Source: Acanthamoeba lenticulata
Lineage: Eukaryota; Discosea; Longamoebia; Acanthamoebidae
DNA: 11,606 nt
Assembly: GCA_002179805.1 (NCBI GenBank)
Contig: NAVB01003051.1
Coordinates: 1 to 11,606 of the forward strand
Direction: 5' to 3'
How positions within the stretch are numbered: position 1 is the first letter of the stretch; each line of letters begins with the position of its first letter. A program made the translations under genes and the position numbers. Below, piece by piece: positions 1 to 10,509 of this stretch. The notes under the pieces are model-generated. The model did not search any database. It was given only the letters and a program-made list of their open reading frames with translations, and was not told where the DNA came from.

Positions 1-133
1 CGCCCCCAAGACCCCGTTCGCAAGCGCGCGATCAGCGTCCCCATCAGCCCGACACGAAGAACGCACAGAGACACATAACGCGCGGAACAAATTAAAAGAG
101 GGGGGGGGGGGAGAGAGAGAGGGGAGATCGTAC
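1..133 (-). other. Partial intron of TBCD with homopolymer and GA/TC tract
   Basis: This begins with the donor GTACG at 133 (minus strand) and reaches the window edge without an acceptor followed by the expected TBCD sequence, so it is read as an intron of at least 133 nt. On the plus strand it contains a run of 12 G at 100-111 flowing into GA repeats to 121, which is a TC tract plus C12 on the coding strand. No gene is seen in it. Confidence 0.6.
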
Positions 134-2006
<1,873 letters not shown>

Positions 2007-2157
2007 CTCTGCGACAAATCGAAATGGGTTGGTGTTGCAGCAGGAAAAGGCGGGAAAGCCCGAACGAGAAGAAAAGCTTTTTCTTATCGTTTTCCTCCAT
2101 AAACACTGCTGGGAACGGCAAACGGGCCCGCGTGCACTCTGCGTAGCGAGGAAGTGA
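2007..2157. other. Intergenic gap: TBCD 5' side and sulfotransferase 3' side
   Basis: This gap of about 150 nt separates two minus-strand genes. It should hold the sulfotransferase 3' UTR and the TBCD promoter and leader. I see no AATAAA on the minus strand and no TATA-like element. Open frames crossing it have no family resemblance outside TBCD exon 1. Confidence 0.6.
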
Positions 2158-3316
2158 TCAGCTGTCAAAGGTGTAGCCACTGAACCACTCCGTCTTGGCG
2201 ATGAGGTCGGCCACCTGCTGCTTCTCCGCTTCTCTCCACTCAAACTCGTGCCTGCTCGTGCGTGGTGAGTTTCCGGCGGGCCGCGATGTAGAGGAAGGGC
2301 GGCCATAAGAAGAGTACCTGCTCTTGTGTGGCTTGGTGTAGACGATCGAAGCGCATGCGGCAATGAACTCCTCCGTGTAAGGCACCTCCAAAAAGTCGAA
2401 AAGCCGCTTTAACGTTTCCTTAGGCGCGGTGGTCATGTCATCGTCTGAGCGAAGGTCAATCATCTGATATTCGCTGGTCCTCTGCTTGAGCGCTCGCACG
2501 GCCTCAGTTTGCGCTTCAAACCTAACCGGAACACGGCGCTCGCCTGATGAGGAACAAGACAGTCGCACCGGGCGCCGCGGCGCTGAGAGGGTCACCTTTT
2601 CATAAACTTTTGAAACCACTCTGAGTCAGATGAAGTGGCGCCTTTTCTCTTGGTGTGCGTGGCCATCGCATCGAACGGGTTGCGGATCACGTGGATGAGC
2701 TTGATGGGCACTGTATATCGCAAAACAGTCAGCAATCATGGTCCGTTTGATGTTATGTCCACAGGAAGGAAGTCATGCCTTGCACAAGATCGCGCGCACG
2801 ATCGAGTTCTTCAGGTTTTCTAGCCAGCAAGGCGGCTGAGGCACCTCCTTTCTTGTCGCCAATGATCTCCAGCGTGTCACGATACGTCCCTTGCCACTGG
2901 CCCGGGACAGCATAGCTAGAGAGGCCGTGGCAGCCTGGGGTTCAGCAAGACGTTGCGGCAGGAAGGAGGGAGCGTCAGCAGTACCTGTAGTTGTTATGCT
3001 GGCGGCCTCCCTCGCGGAAGGCCATGTTCTTAGAATCCAAGAACAAGTCGTGGTAGAGGCGAGCCTTGCCGTCCACTCCCGTGTAGTTCTCGAGCTTGTT
3101 CAAGACATCATACTAAAGTCGCACTGGAATCATCAGCACCGCACTAAGAGGACAGGACAGGCGACGACGTACCTCGTGAGCAATGATGATGTTGGGGTGA
3201 GCGTCCATGATGGAGCCAATGAGGGAATGGCCACTGCGCGGATACCCAACAAACAAGACAAAGGTACGAACATTCGTGAAGTCAGGCGCATCCACCGCCG
3301 CAACAGAAGTCTCCAT
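2158..3316 (-). CDS. Sulfotransferase domain protein (PAPS-dependent), six exons
   Basis: It is predicted to transfer sulfate from PAPS to a hydroxyl or amine acceptor; the substrate cannot be read from sequence. Inferred exons: 3316-3173, 3112-2985, 2915-2779, 2710-2596, 2521-2318, 2251-2158. Together they give 273 residues. The 5'-phosphosulfate loop is YPRSGHS at residues 25-31 and the 3'-phosphate site is IHVIRNPFD at 142-150. Between them lies the family-like stretch YAVPGQWQGTYRDTLEIIGD. The C-terminal part has LFDFLEVPYTEEFIAACASI, then SRHEFEW and a terminal WFSGYTF, as in Sulfotransfer-family proteins. No signal peptide or transmembrane segment is visible, so a cytosolic enzyme is most likely. 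The third intron (2778-2711) starts with GC, not GT; see findings. The ATG lies about 100 nt from the divergent tRNA gene. Family assignment is strong, exact splice sites moderately so. Confidence 0.88.
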
Positions 3317-3418
3317 TACGCTGAAGAAAGTGCCGTAAAATCTTGCGCGAGAATGTTATTGAGGCGTGTTGCTGTATTTGTCCATCAATCGTAGCCGTTC
3401 TGAGTTCAATGATAGAAG

Positions 3419-3491
3419 TCCTCGGTAGCTTAGTTGGTAGAGCGCACGGCTGTTAACCGTGAGGTCGCAGGTTCGAACCCTGCCCGGGGAG
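3419..3491 (+). tRNA. tRNA-Asn (anticodon GUU)
   Basis: A full cloverleaf can be drawn over 73 nt. The acceptor stem TCCTCGG/CCGGGGA has one T-G pair. The D arm is GCTT/GAGC around AGTTGGTA. The anticodon stem is CACGG/CCGTG with loop CTGTTAA, giving anticodon GTT. The variable loop is AGGTC, and the T arm is GCAGG-TTCGAAC-CCTGC. The discriminator base is G. There is no intron and no encoded CCA. The internal B box GGTTCGAACCC is perfect. Confidence 0.97.
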
Positions 3492-3496
3492 CTTTC

Positions 3497-3503
3497 TTTT
3501 TTT
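3497..3503 (+). terminator. RNA polymerase III T-run terminator for tRNA-Asn
   Basis: Seven consecutive T begin 6 nt after the tRNA discriminator base, preceded by TTTC. This is the normal Pol III stop signal. Confidence 0.85.
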
Positions 3504-3588
3504 GTATTGCTGGACTGTGCTTGTTGCGACAAGAACCAGACAACAACTCGCTGCCTGGCGTTTTAGTGTTGTTCTTCCTTCGATAATA

Positions 3589-3885
3589 ATGGCTGACTAC
3601 GATGTTGATCACGAGGTAAAGTTGGTTCAGTACCACATGAAGCGACTGGGCAAGGACGCTGGCAACGGTACTTGGACGATCACGTTTGGCGAGTTCTTCA
3701 ACGACAAGGATGTTGAGCAAATCTTCGAGTCGCTCGTCGGATCTCTCAAGGCGGCGAAGAAGAGGGGCATCATTGATTTTCCTGGCCAGCTGCTGCTGAT
3801 GCCAACCCACAAGGATGTCGTGCTTACCCTCAAGGTTCCTCTTCCTGAAGGTGAGGTTCCCCACGCGCCTCAGCCGGCCAAATAG
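3589..3885 (+). CDS. Costars-family protein (ABRACL/cosA-like), intronless
   Basis: This 98-residue protein belongs to the costars domain family, small proteins related to the C-terminal domain of STARS/ABRA and linked to actin dynamics and cell motility in Dictyostelium and animals. The domain spans about residues 7-84. Conserved pieces are VQYHMKRLGK, WTITFGEFFND, IFESLVGSLKAAKKRGIIDF and GQLLLMPTHKDVVLTL. A short proline-rich tail ends in PQPAK. The start is the ATG at 3589: the open frame extends further upstream only through non-ATG codons, and family similarity begins just after this ATG. It is uninterrupted although every other convincing protein gene here is split. It starts 97 nt after the tRNA, so its promoter must lie within or next to the tRNA region. 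An AATAAA follows 41 nt after the stop. Confidence 0.93.
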   Translation: MADYDVDHEVKLVQYHMKRLGKDAGNGTWTITFGEFFNDKDVEQIFESLVGSLKAAKKRGIIDFPGQLLLMPTHKDVVLTLKVPLPEGEVPHAPQPAK

Positions 3886-3925
3886 TGTATTGCCCCGTAT
3901 GATCCCCTCATGCATCGAGCAGATC

Positions 3926-3931
3926 AATAAA
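3926..3931 (+). promoter_or_regulatory. Polyadenylation signal AATAAA of costars gene
   Basis: AATAAA lies 41 nt after the costars stop codon on the same strand. An imperfect inverted repeat (GAAAGAA ... TTCTTTC) follows at about 3944-3962. Confidence 0.7.
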
Positions 3932-4115
3932 TGATTCAATCATGAAAGAATTCAGTTCTTTCGTTCATTCGCTCGATTTCCTCTTCGTACCGCTACAAAG
4001 GTCAGCTTCACTTCCACGGGCGGCACAACCAAGCTAGGACGGGAGCGGAAAAGGTAGGCCGAAGGTCGTTTTTCGCGCTCACCCCCCTCCAAAGGGTTCG
4101 GCGTCGCCACGCAAC

Positions 4116-4123
4116 TGACGTCA
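4116..4123 (+). promoter_or_regulatory. CRE/ATF-type palindrome TGACGTCA
   Basis: A perfect 8-bp TGACGTCA lies about 215 nt upstream of the VWA gene ATG. This is the known consensus for CREB/ATF bZIP factors. Function here is inferred only from the motif and its upstream position. Confidence 0.35.
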
Positions 4124-4243
4124 TCGGCGCATGGTTGCGCGCTCGTGGTGGAACAAGAAAGTTACGTCCTTCGAGAATAGCCGCCAGCACTCTGGTTCCT
4201 TAAGAAGGGTTCTTAGCGAAAGGGCCACAGCTCAAGGGATTGC

Positions 4244-4324
4244 TGCTACTCGTGCGCAAGCAAGGCTCAATCTCCCGCAAGGCCACAATACGGGCAGGCT
4301 GAGGCGCTAGCCGCACGAGTAGCA
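4244..4324 (+). repeat. 13-bp inverted repeat (stem-loop) just upstream of VWA start
   Basis: The arm TGCTACTCGTGCG at 4244-4256 is exactly complementary to CGCACGAGTAGCA at 4312-4324, with a 55-nt spacer. The right arm ends 14 nt before the ATG at 4339. It could form a leader hairpin in RNA or act as a paired DNA site. Confidence 0.75.
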
Positions 4325-4338
4325 ACCTCCCCACCAAC

Positions 4339-7300
4339 ATGGAAAAGGACAGATCCCAGGATGCGGGGGAACTCTTGCTAGATTCCCTCCTCTGCAAGCT
4401 TGGGCGAAAGGTGCCAACTACAGCTCAGTGCTTCTCCGCGCCTCCCCTGCCGCTCTCCCCTCACACACCGCCACCACCACGGTTTCCCTCGTGTACAGAA
4501 GTGGGCTGGCCTCGCCATTCAGGCACCTCGCAGCCATGTGCTACCCATCGACGGAGTGGCCATGGACCTGGTTGTCTGCCTCGACCGAAGCAAATCCATG
4601 AGCCGTTATTGGCCTATTGTCATCGTACGCCCGCTCTTTTGTGGTGCTCGCGCCTCGCGTCACTGCCGGGCCAACTCTTTTCTTGGGTTTCTCTCCTCAG
4701 GAAACGCTCAACAAGGGCGTGACGAAGCTCTCCGGCCGAGACCGTCTGGGCATTCGCACCTTTGCAGGCCAGCGGCACTCGCAATCAATACTGGAGCTCA
4801 CGCCTATGACGAAGGAGGGTCAGGTTGGTGCTCGTCCTCCGGTCCTGTCATCCGCGATTGCACTCTGACTTACGGTCCTCATTCCAGGAAATGGCCATCG
4901 AGGCCATCAAGAACATTCCCAAGCCGTCCTCGGGCCACACCAACCTGGGGGCGGCTCTCGAGGAAGGCTTGGACGAGTTCATCCAGCACATGAGGCGACA
5001 CTACAACGAATCCGAGTACTCTCTCTTTCTAACGACTCATCCTCACCACACATGCGGTCGATTAATCGCTCTTATGTCCACAGGCGAGCCCTACGCCTCC
5101 TCCTGTACACGGACGGAAAGCCCACGGTGGGCATCCGCAGGTACATCCCCCCCCCCATTTGGCCCTCCGCACAAGCACCCGCCTCGATGCACGTGGAATC
5201 GGCTCATATTTGTGAGCAGGCTGGCTGAGCTGCTCGCGATTCGCGACGGCAAGATCAGCTTGCTGGGGCCCAGTGCTCGCGTTGCTGTCTTTGCCTACGG
5301 AGAGACGCATGACGTCAACATCCTCAAGTGCGCACTCCTCGCCCCCCCCCTCTGGGTGGCTCTTGTTGTTGTTGCTAAGATGACCCCTCTCGGCCTGCAG
5401 GTCAATATGCAGCAATCACTCCTCGCTCTACTTTGCAGTCACCGATCAGAGTACGTGCGCATGGCTCACGCCGCGTGTGTCGTGTCTGGGCTCAACACTG
5501 GCTGTTGTCCGATGCTGTGACACAGATATCGTGAACTGCCTGGGCGAGTTCTACGGTGGAACGAGGACGACCTTCTTCCGCGATCTGACCCTCACCGTCC
5601 GCGTACGGCCATTCCTCTACACGCTTTCCGCGGTCTCCTCCGTCGCGCTCACCAATGTGCTCGGCAGTGCCCACGAGACTGTGAGGTCAACACGACCTTC
5701 AGCTGCAAGTGCCTAAGCCCACCGCAAGCCGAGGTGAAGAGGTGGGATATCCACATCCCCGACATGCAATCCAGCGAGGTTTCCCCCCCCCCCCATATCT
5801 TCCCTTTGCTCTCTTCGGTGTAACCGAATCCTGTTCATGGTTGACGCTCGTGCTTGGGGGAGGGGGCATGATGTAGAGGAGGAATGTGATAGTCAAGATC
5901 CCAGAGACCGTGCGCGTAGGCGATGTCAGTTTCAGTTTGCAATACTACAGCATCGTGGGCAGGCGTATTGTGACCGTCTCTCGTGTTCTCGACATCGTGC
6001 GCGACATGTCCTTTCACGTACGTCTCCGCCAGCGATGCTGCTCCTTCCATCTCGCTCCTCTGCGGGCGAGGGTCGCAGCTCACCAAGTAGCGCAGGACGG
6101 AGCCAAGGTCGCTGTGGATGAGCAACGGAACCGCATCACTTCCATCTCTGTCCTGAAGCAGGTTTGCGCCACTCAGCCGGCTGTGACCCTTCCAACTCGG
6201 ACTTGACGTTTGTATACACGGTGCAGGCGATTGCGCACGCGGCGGTACACGACTGGAAAGAAGCCCAGAATCTGGTCTCCCAACAAAGGCGCCGGATCGA
6301 TGCCTCCCTCTCCCGCAACGCCCCCCTCACTCGGCAGTTCGTCACCCATCGCCTCCCCCCTCCTCTTCGACCGAACGATGTGCTAATGTGCCCTGAACAA
6401 CAACAACAAGGATGAGCCGGCAACTCGACATCTACCGGGACACGTTCCGACGACGGAGCCAGAAGCAGGCCCGACCTGGCTACGTGCCGCCTGCGAAAGG
6501 CGGCTTTCGGGAGGAAGCCGAGATGGCCGCCTTTTGTACGCGATCTCCTTCCTCGCGCTCAATCGAGAGTCCCTCGTGCTTGTCCTCCTGCTCACTCCAT
6601 TCGCACTCCACAGGCCAGTCGCTTGAAGTCGAGCGGTCGTCGTCAGCCGGCATTGCGCAATTCCAAACACTGGAAAAGCGCGCGCAGACGGAGATCCTCA
6701 TGGGCGAGCTCGAGCCCACGCTGACCCTGCGTCGCAACGAGACCGCCCGTCTTCGAGCAATCGCCCGCGGAAAGTACGGCTGGCGCAAGCCTTTCGGGTG
6801 TGGTGTATCGGAGCGAGATGGACTGACGCCTTCCCCGATGACAGACGCCAGGCCGCCCAGGCCGGGGAGGTGCCGCAGGCCCGCGGCAGAGCCGAATCGA
6901 ACGAGCGGAAGGAGGACAGCTTGCAGGGTCCCCTGGGGAGCTATGCCCCGGTCCCGACCGGCTACGCGATCAACACGGAAGCCGTCCTCCAACTGCACCG
7001 CAGGGCTCGCGACGGCCTCGCAGCCGGCCGCCTGGGCGCAGCCGAGAGCATGGTGCAGCTCGACAGCAGCAGTAGTAGCAGCATTCTCCCTACGGCGCCC
7101 ACGCTCGTCACGCCGCCGAACCTCGAGGCCATACGCCTGATTCGGCCTCAGCGTGTCGGCACGTTGCGGGTCAACGAGCAGGCGGAGGAAGAGGAGGACG
7201 CTCTGGCCGACTCGTTTTCTGACAATCTGCTCTCGTCGCTGACCACCCCCCTGCCGTCCCTGTCGCCGCAGAGCTCGCCCTCGCCCCGAGGGCCTCAGCA

Positions 7301-9843
7301 GAGCCCGCGCTTGCTGGCCTCGTCATCGCCCTCAATGGCGGTCGTGCGCAAGGACGACGAGCTCAGTCCGCCGGCTCGCATGCTTGTCCGGGGCATGTCG
7401 ATCCGCGAGCTGCTCGAGAAGCAGAGGAGCGACGAAGCCAAGCAGGACCGCGAGGAAAAGATGGCGGCACCCCGAGTGTTAGTCGCCAGCGAGGAGAGGC
7501 TGACGGACCGCCGGGAGCGTCGTTCGAAGAAGGCCAACGCCTCGTTGCCCAAGCAGAAGGTCGCGCCAGACCGGGACAGGAGCACGCCCACACCACCACG
7601 GCGCGATGCGCCCTCGATCCCCATCGAGCGGCAGCCTCTCTGGTCAACCTTGCAAGCCCAACCAACAGAACCCAAGCAGCAGCAGGTGCTCGTGCAGTCG
7701 TTTGAGGTGAAGATGGCTGGCTCGGAGATCCAGCAGACGCAGATCCTGGCCCCCACGCCCGCAACTACCCCCGAGTCGGCGCCTGGCCGGCCGCTTCATC
7801 CATCCGAGTTGGGCGAGTATGTCCAGCGGCAGCCGAGCCCCACCAGCGAACCCTCGGGCGGCCGCCAGAGCGGAAGCGACGGCTTCCGGCAGCGCCTCAT
7901 GCAGCTCAAACAACGAAGGCTCAGCCAGCAGATCTCGCGCCAAACCAGCGTCGACAATCTGAACCTCACCCGTCCTGGTTCTCGCGAGACGCATCCGGCC
8001 GAAGTGCAGGACGAGGCCAGCGGGCAAGACGCCCAGGAGGCGAAGAAGCGCGAGGAGCTCCGCAAGGTCCTCACCAACGCTCGTCTGCTCCTCGGCGGGC
8101 AGCAGCTCAGCGGCCCGCTTCAGCCACCGTCGCCGCAACAGCAAGCACCTCCGGCAGATGACGACAGCAATGACTCGTACAGCGACGACGACAACGACCG
8201 GCCCCACAGTGCGCTGTTGACCAAACCAACGGGCGAATGCGAGGATTGGTCGTGGAGCAGCTCCGACATCGAGGAGGATGAAGAGCGCGCCCTCTCTGAA
8301 CAGAGCGATGATGATGATGATGATGGGGACAACACTGGGTACAGTGACCACGAAGAGCCGGCCAAGCAGTGCCAAGTGTCGCCCCTGATCGCTTCCCTCT
8401 CCCTCTCATCGTCTGCTGTGTCGAACAGCCCAGGCGCCACCGACGCTGGTACGACCCCCCCTCCCCCCAATCCCCAAATCTCTCTTCTCCTCCATCACGC
8501 ATGGGCGCGAGCGCTCACTCGCTTGGGGCTGGGGGTTGTTTTTGGTCACAGACTCGCCCAAGCAAGGCGATTCGACGGAGCCGCTGGTGCGCCGGGCCAC
8601 CATGTCTACCCTCCAGCGCAAGCCGCCACAACCGGCGCTCCTGCGGCCGGTGGCCACGCCCGAATCGAAGGACGCGTCTGACGATGACGCCAAGTCCCCT
8701 TCGCTCAGCCCGCGCGACCGCCTGTTTCAGCTGAAGCAGCTGGGCTCAGACGTGTGCAAGCTCGCTCCAGCTGCGGTTCCCCGGCCCCAGCGCAAGCCAG
8801 CAGCGCCCCCGGTGCCTTCTCTGCGCTCCGACGACGTCGCCCCGATGCCGCTCTCCCAAGTCATTGAGAAGGCCATATCCATGCCCGTGCCCATGCCCGT
8901 GCAGGCGAGGGAGCCTCTGCCTCCGCCGCGTGCTCACGAGCCCGCCCTGCCGTTGCCGGCGCTCGCGTCGGCGCTGCAGCTGCAAACGACGCCGCTCGAG
9001 TCTCATTCGCTCATGCTGTCCCCCGACGACGCAGCGGCCTTGGCTGCGGCGGTGGAGGCCGTCGTACAGCAGCAGCAGCAGCAGCAGAGCCAGGTGGCCA
9101 ACGACGACAAGGAGGACGACCTCTGGGCGATCGCAACTCGCGCTGAGAACGAAGACTGGCTTCCGTCGACGTCTTCGTCGGCAAGCTCATTGAACACTTC
9201 ACAGGTGTCGTCGACCTCGTCAACGCCATACCACACGCGCACGTCCAAGTCCTTCAGGCTGAGTGCTTCGTCAGGCTACTTGCGAGCCGACGAGAGTGCG
9301 GAACAGGAGGCGCCGATATCTCCCAATACCCCGACCCCGAACTCGCAGCACCAGGAACGCCTGCACAACGAGCTCCAGCGCAGTGACCACGACGTGAAAA
9401 CGGCCGCCCGCGACGAGGCGGAGATGGTTGGCCGTGCGCAGCGTGGTTCCCAGAACGGGACAAGCCAAGCCACCGCAAACAACGGCAACAGCCCTGTGGT
9501 AAGATCGTCGTCATCATCGCGGTTGATTTCGTCCGCGCCACGATCCAACGACCTTCGCCAGTTGATCGTACACGTTGATGAGAACGATGGCGCGGCGGGC
9601 GGCCGCGTAGTACTGCTCACCCTGCGGTCCATGGCGACCACATTGAGCGAGCTCAAGGCCAAGATCCAAGCCAAGTTTCCCAACCAAGGCCAGGTCCTGA
9701 GTTTGGGCGTCTGGATGAGCTCCGCCGACGGCACGCCGGTCAATCGCAACAGCGGCGGGGGCTGGTTAATTCCCATCGAGACCGATGACGACGTGGAGGA
9801 ACTCATCCACGGAAACGTCCTCCGCGCCCGCTTCGAACACTAA
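4339..9843 (+). CDS. VWA-domain protein with long low-complexity region and C-terminal beta-grasp-like domain
   Basis: Inferred exons: 4339-4410, 4499-4624, 4701-4823, 4888-5015, 5084-5140, 5220-5327, 5401-5450, 5526-5602, 5668-5778, 5877-6017, 6096-6161, 6227-6336, 6411-6535, 6614-6797, 6845-8448, 8552-9843. They splice in phase to 1457 residues. The VWA domain covers about residues 46-220, beginning MDLVVCLDRSKSM. All metal-site residues are present: D53, S55, S57, T125 and D160 of YTDG. Residues about 240-490 continue the pattern seen in secreted/cytosolic VWA proteins (CLGEFYGG, DLTLTV, VKRWDIHIPD), with a basic helical part. Residues about 500-1350 are Ser/Pro/Gln/Asp-rich with a poly-Q, Asp runs and charged helices. 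Residues about 1362-1456 look like a PB1/ubiquitin-like fold (LRQLIVHVDEN, LSELKAKIQAKFP, IETDDDVEELI). No signal peptide is seen. Likely a cytosolic scaffold; function unknown. The donor of the 6798 intron is ambiguous (6798 or 6804). Confidence 0.85.
9067..9087 (+). repeat. CAG repeat coding poly-glutamine
   Basis: Seven CAG codons in frame encode Q1200-Q1206 of the VWA protein. The run is pure CAG, so its length may vary between strains. Confidence 0.9.
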
Positions 9844-9867
9844 AACGGATGGAGGTGTCTGCTCCCG

Positions 9868-9885
9868 GTGTGTGTGTGTGTGTGT
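9868..9885 (+). repeat. (GT)9 microsatellite in VWA gene 3' UTR
   Basis: Nine GT units lie 25 nt after the VWA stop codon. No plus-strand AATAAA is seen nearby, so the 3' end of this transcript is not defined. Confidence 0.9.
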
Positions 9886-9929
9886 AAATACGCCCTCCAT
9901 CAAGTGGCGAAGCAAGCCGCGGCCTGCCG

Positions 9930-10401
9930 CTATTTATTTCCTCGATCGCCTCCTTCTTCTCTGCTCGCTTCAACGTTGTTTGCTGGGTGGGCTTGAATCC
10001 AGTAGTGTTGCTTGTGCCCCTGTCCCACGTGCGTGGTGTTCTTCCTGTCCAGTTCTGCCAAGTAGCCTTCAGCTTCCTCAACTGTGTTGAAGTTCGTCAC
10101 ATGAAAGGTGTGGCCATTGTCGTCCTGTGGCAGTTGTGTCAGTACGGCTGCCGCGCCTCTCTCTGACTTCAAGACTCAGACCATTCTGAACACAGATACG
10201 CCAAGGGCATGTGTGGGAGTGTGCGTAGTGCGCCCGATGACCTGTGGCCGCGCAGTGGCAACGACATCCTGTAGATAGTGGCATTGAACCACGAAAAGCG
10301 TGACGCCCTGGCCTGGTGCTGCGAGGCAGGTGGGCACACAGGCGCGTCCTCCGCATTTACTCAGTAGAGAAAAAGGCCGCAAGGTTCCGTTGGCGGCCCA
10401 T
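9930..10401 (-). CDS. Possible small unrecognised gene, two exons
   Basis: The minus-strand frame 10158-9930 has protein-like composition (HTFHVTNFNTVEEAEGYLAE, then HYWIQ) but no in-frame ATG. A candidate first exon at 10401-10361 starts with an ATG in good context (GAAATGG), encodes MGRQRNLAAFFST and ends at GA|GTAAAT. Joined in phase to an acceptor before 10158 it gives about 89 residues. That acceptor lacks a pyrimidine tract, and the implied intron of about 200 nt is long for this window, so the structure is weak. An AATAAA on the minus strand (9938-9933) overlaps the TAG stop, which supports a transcript end converging on the VWA gene. I do not recognise a family. If it is not a gene, 9844-10509 holds only the VWA 3' UTR and the GST promoter. 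Confidence 0.3.
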
Positions 10402-10509
10402 TTCTGCTTTTTCTTTTTAGGCTGCCAAAGGTCGACAGCTGCGCGAACCAAAAAGAAAGGGACCAGACCAGCCAGGAAAGGCAGCCCTGTTTTGTTGTGC
10501 CAGGACGAA

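Larger units (their letters stand above)
3932..4338. other. Intergenic region / promoter and leader of VWA gene
   Basis: This stretch of about 400 nt has no credible gene. It contains a perfect CRE-type palindrome at 4116-4123, a small TAAGAA/TTCTTA hairpin at about 4201-4215 and a 13-bp inverted repeat at 4244-4324. The VWA ATG follows in a good initiation context (ACATGG with A at -3). Confidence 0.6.

Noticed and set aside
2915..2940. Alternative acceptor CCCCAG upstream of sulfotransferase exon 3
   Set aside because: Using it in phase gives a stop within seven codons, while the TCTAG acceptor restores the conserved YAVPGQWQG segment.
3430..3939. Minus-strand open frame of 169 codons containing GFEPATSRLTAVRSTN
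   Set aside because: The peptide is the antisense translation of the tRNA-Asn gene, a known database artefact, and the rest is antisense to the costars gene.
7295..8502. Several long minus-strand open frames over the VWA low-complexity region
   Set aside because: They are antisense shadows of repetitive GC-rich coding sequence (poly-Ser, Arg-rich, Val/Ile-rich runs), with no family resemblance or splice logic.
9067..9087. CAG run considered as a CRISPR-like or mobile-element repeat
   Set aside because: It is an in-frame poly-Gln tract within a coding exon. No spaced direct repeats, terminal repeats or transposase were found anywhere in the window.
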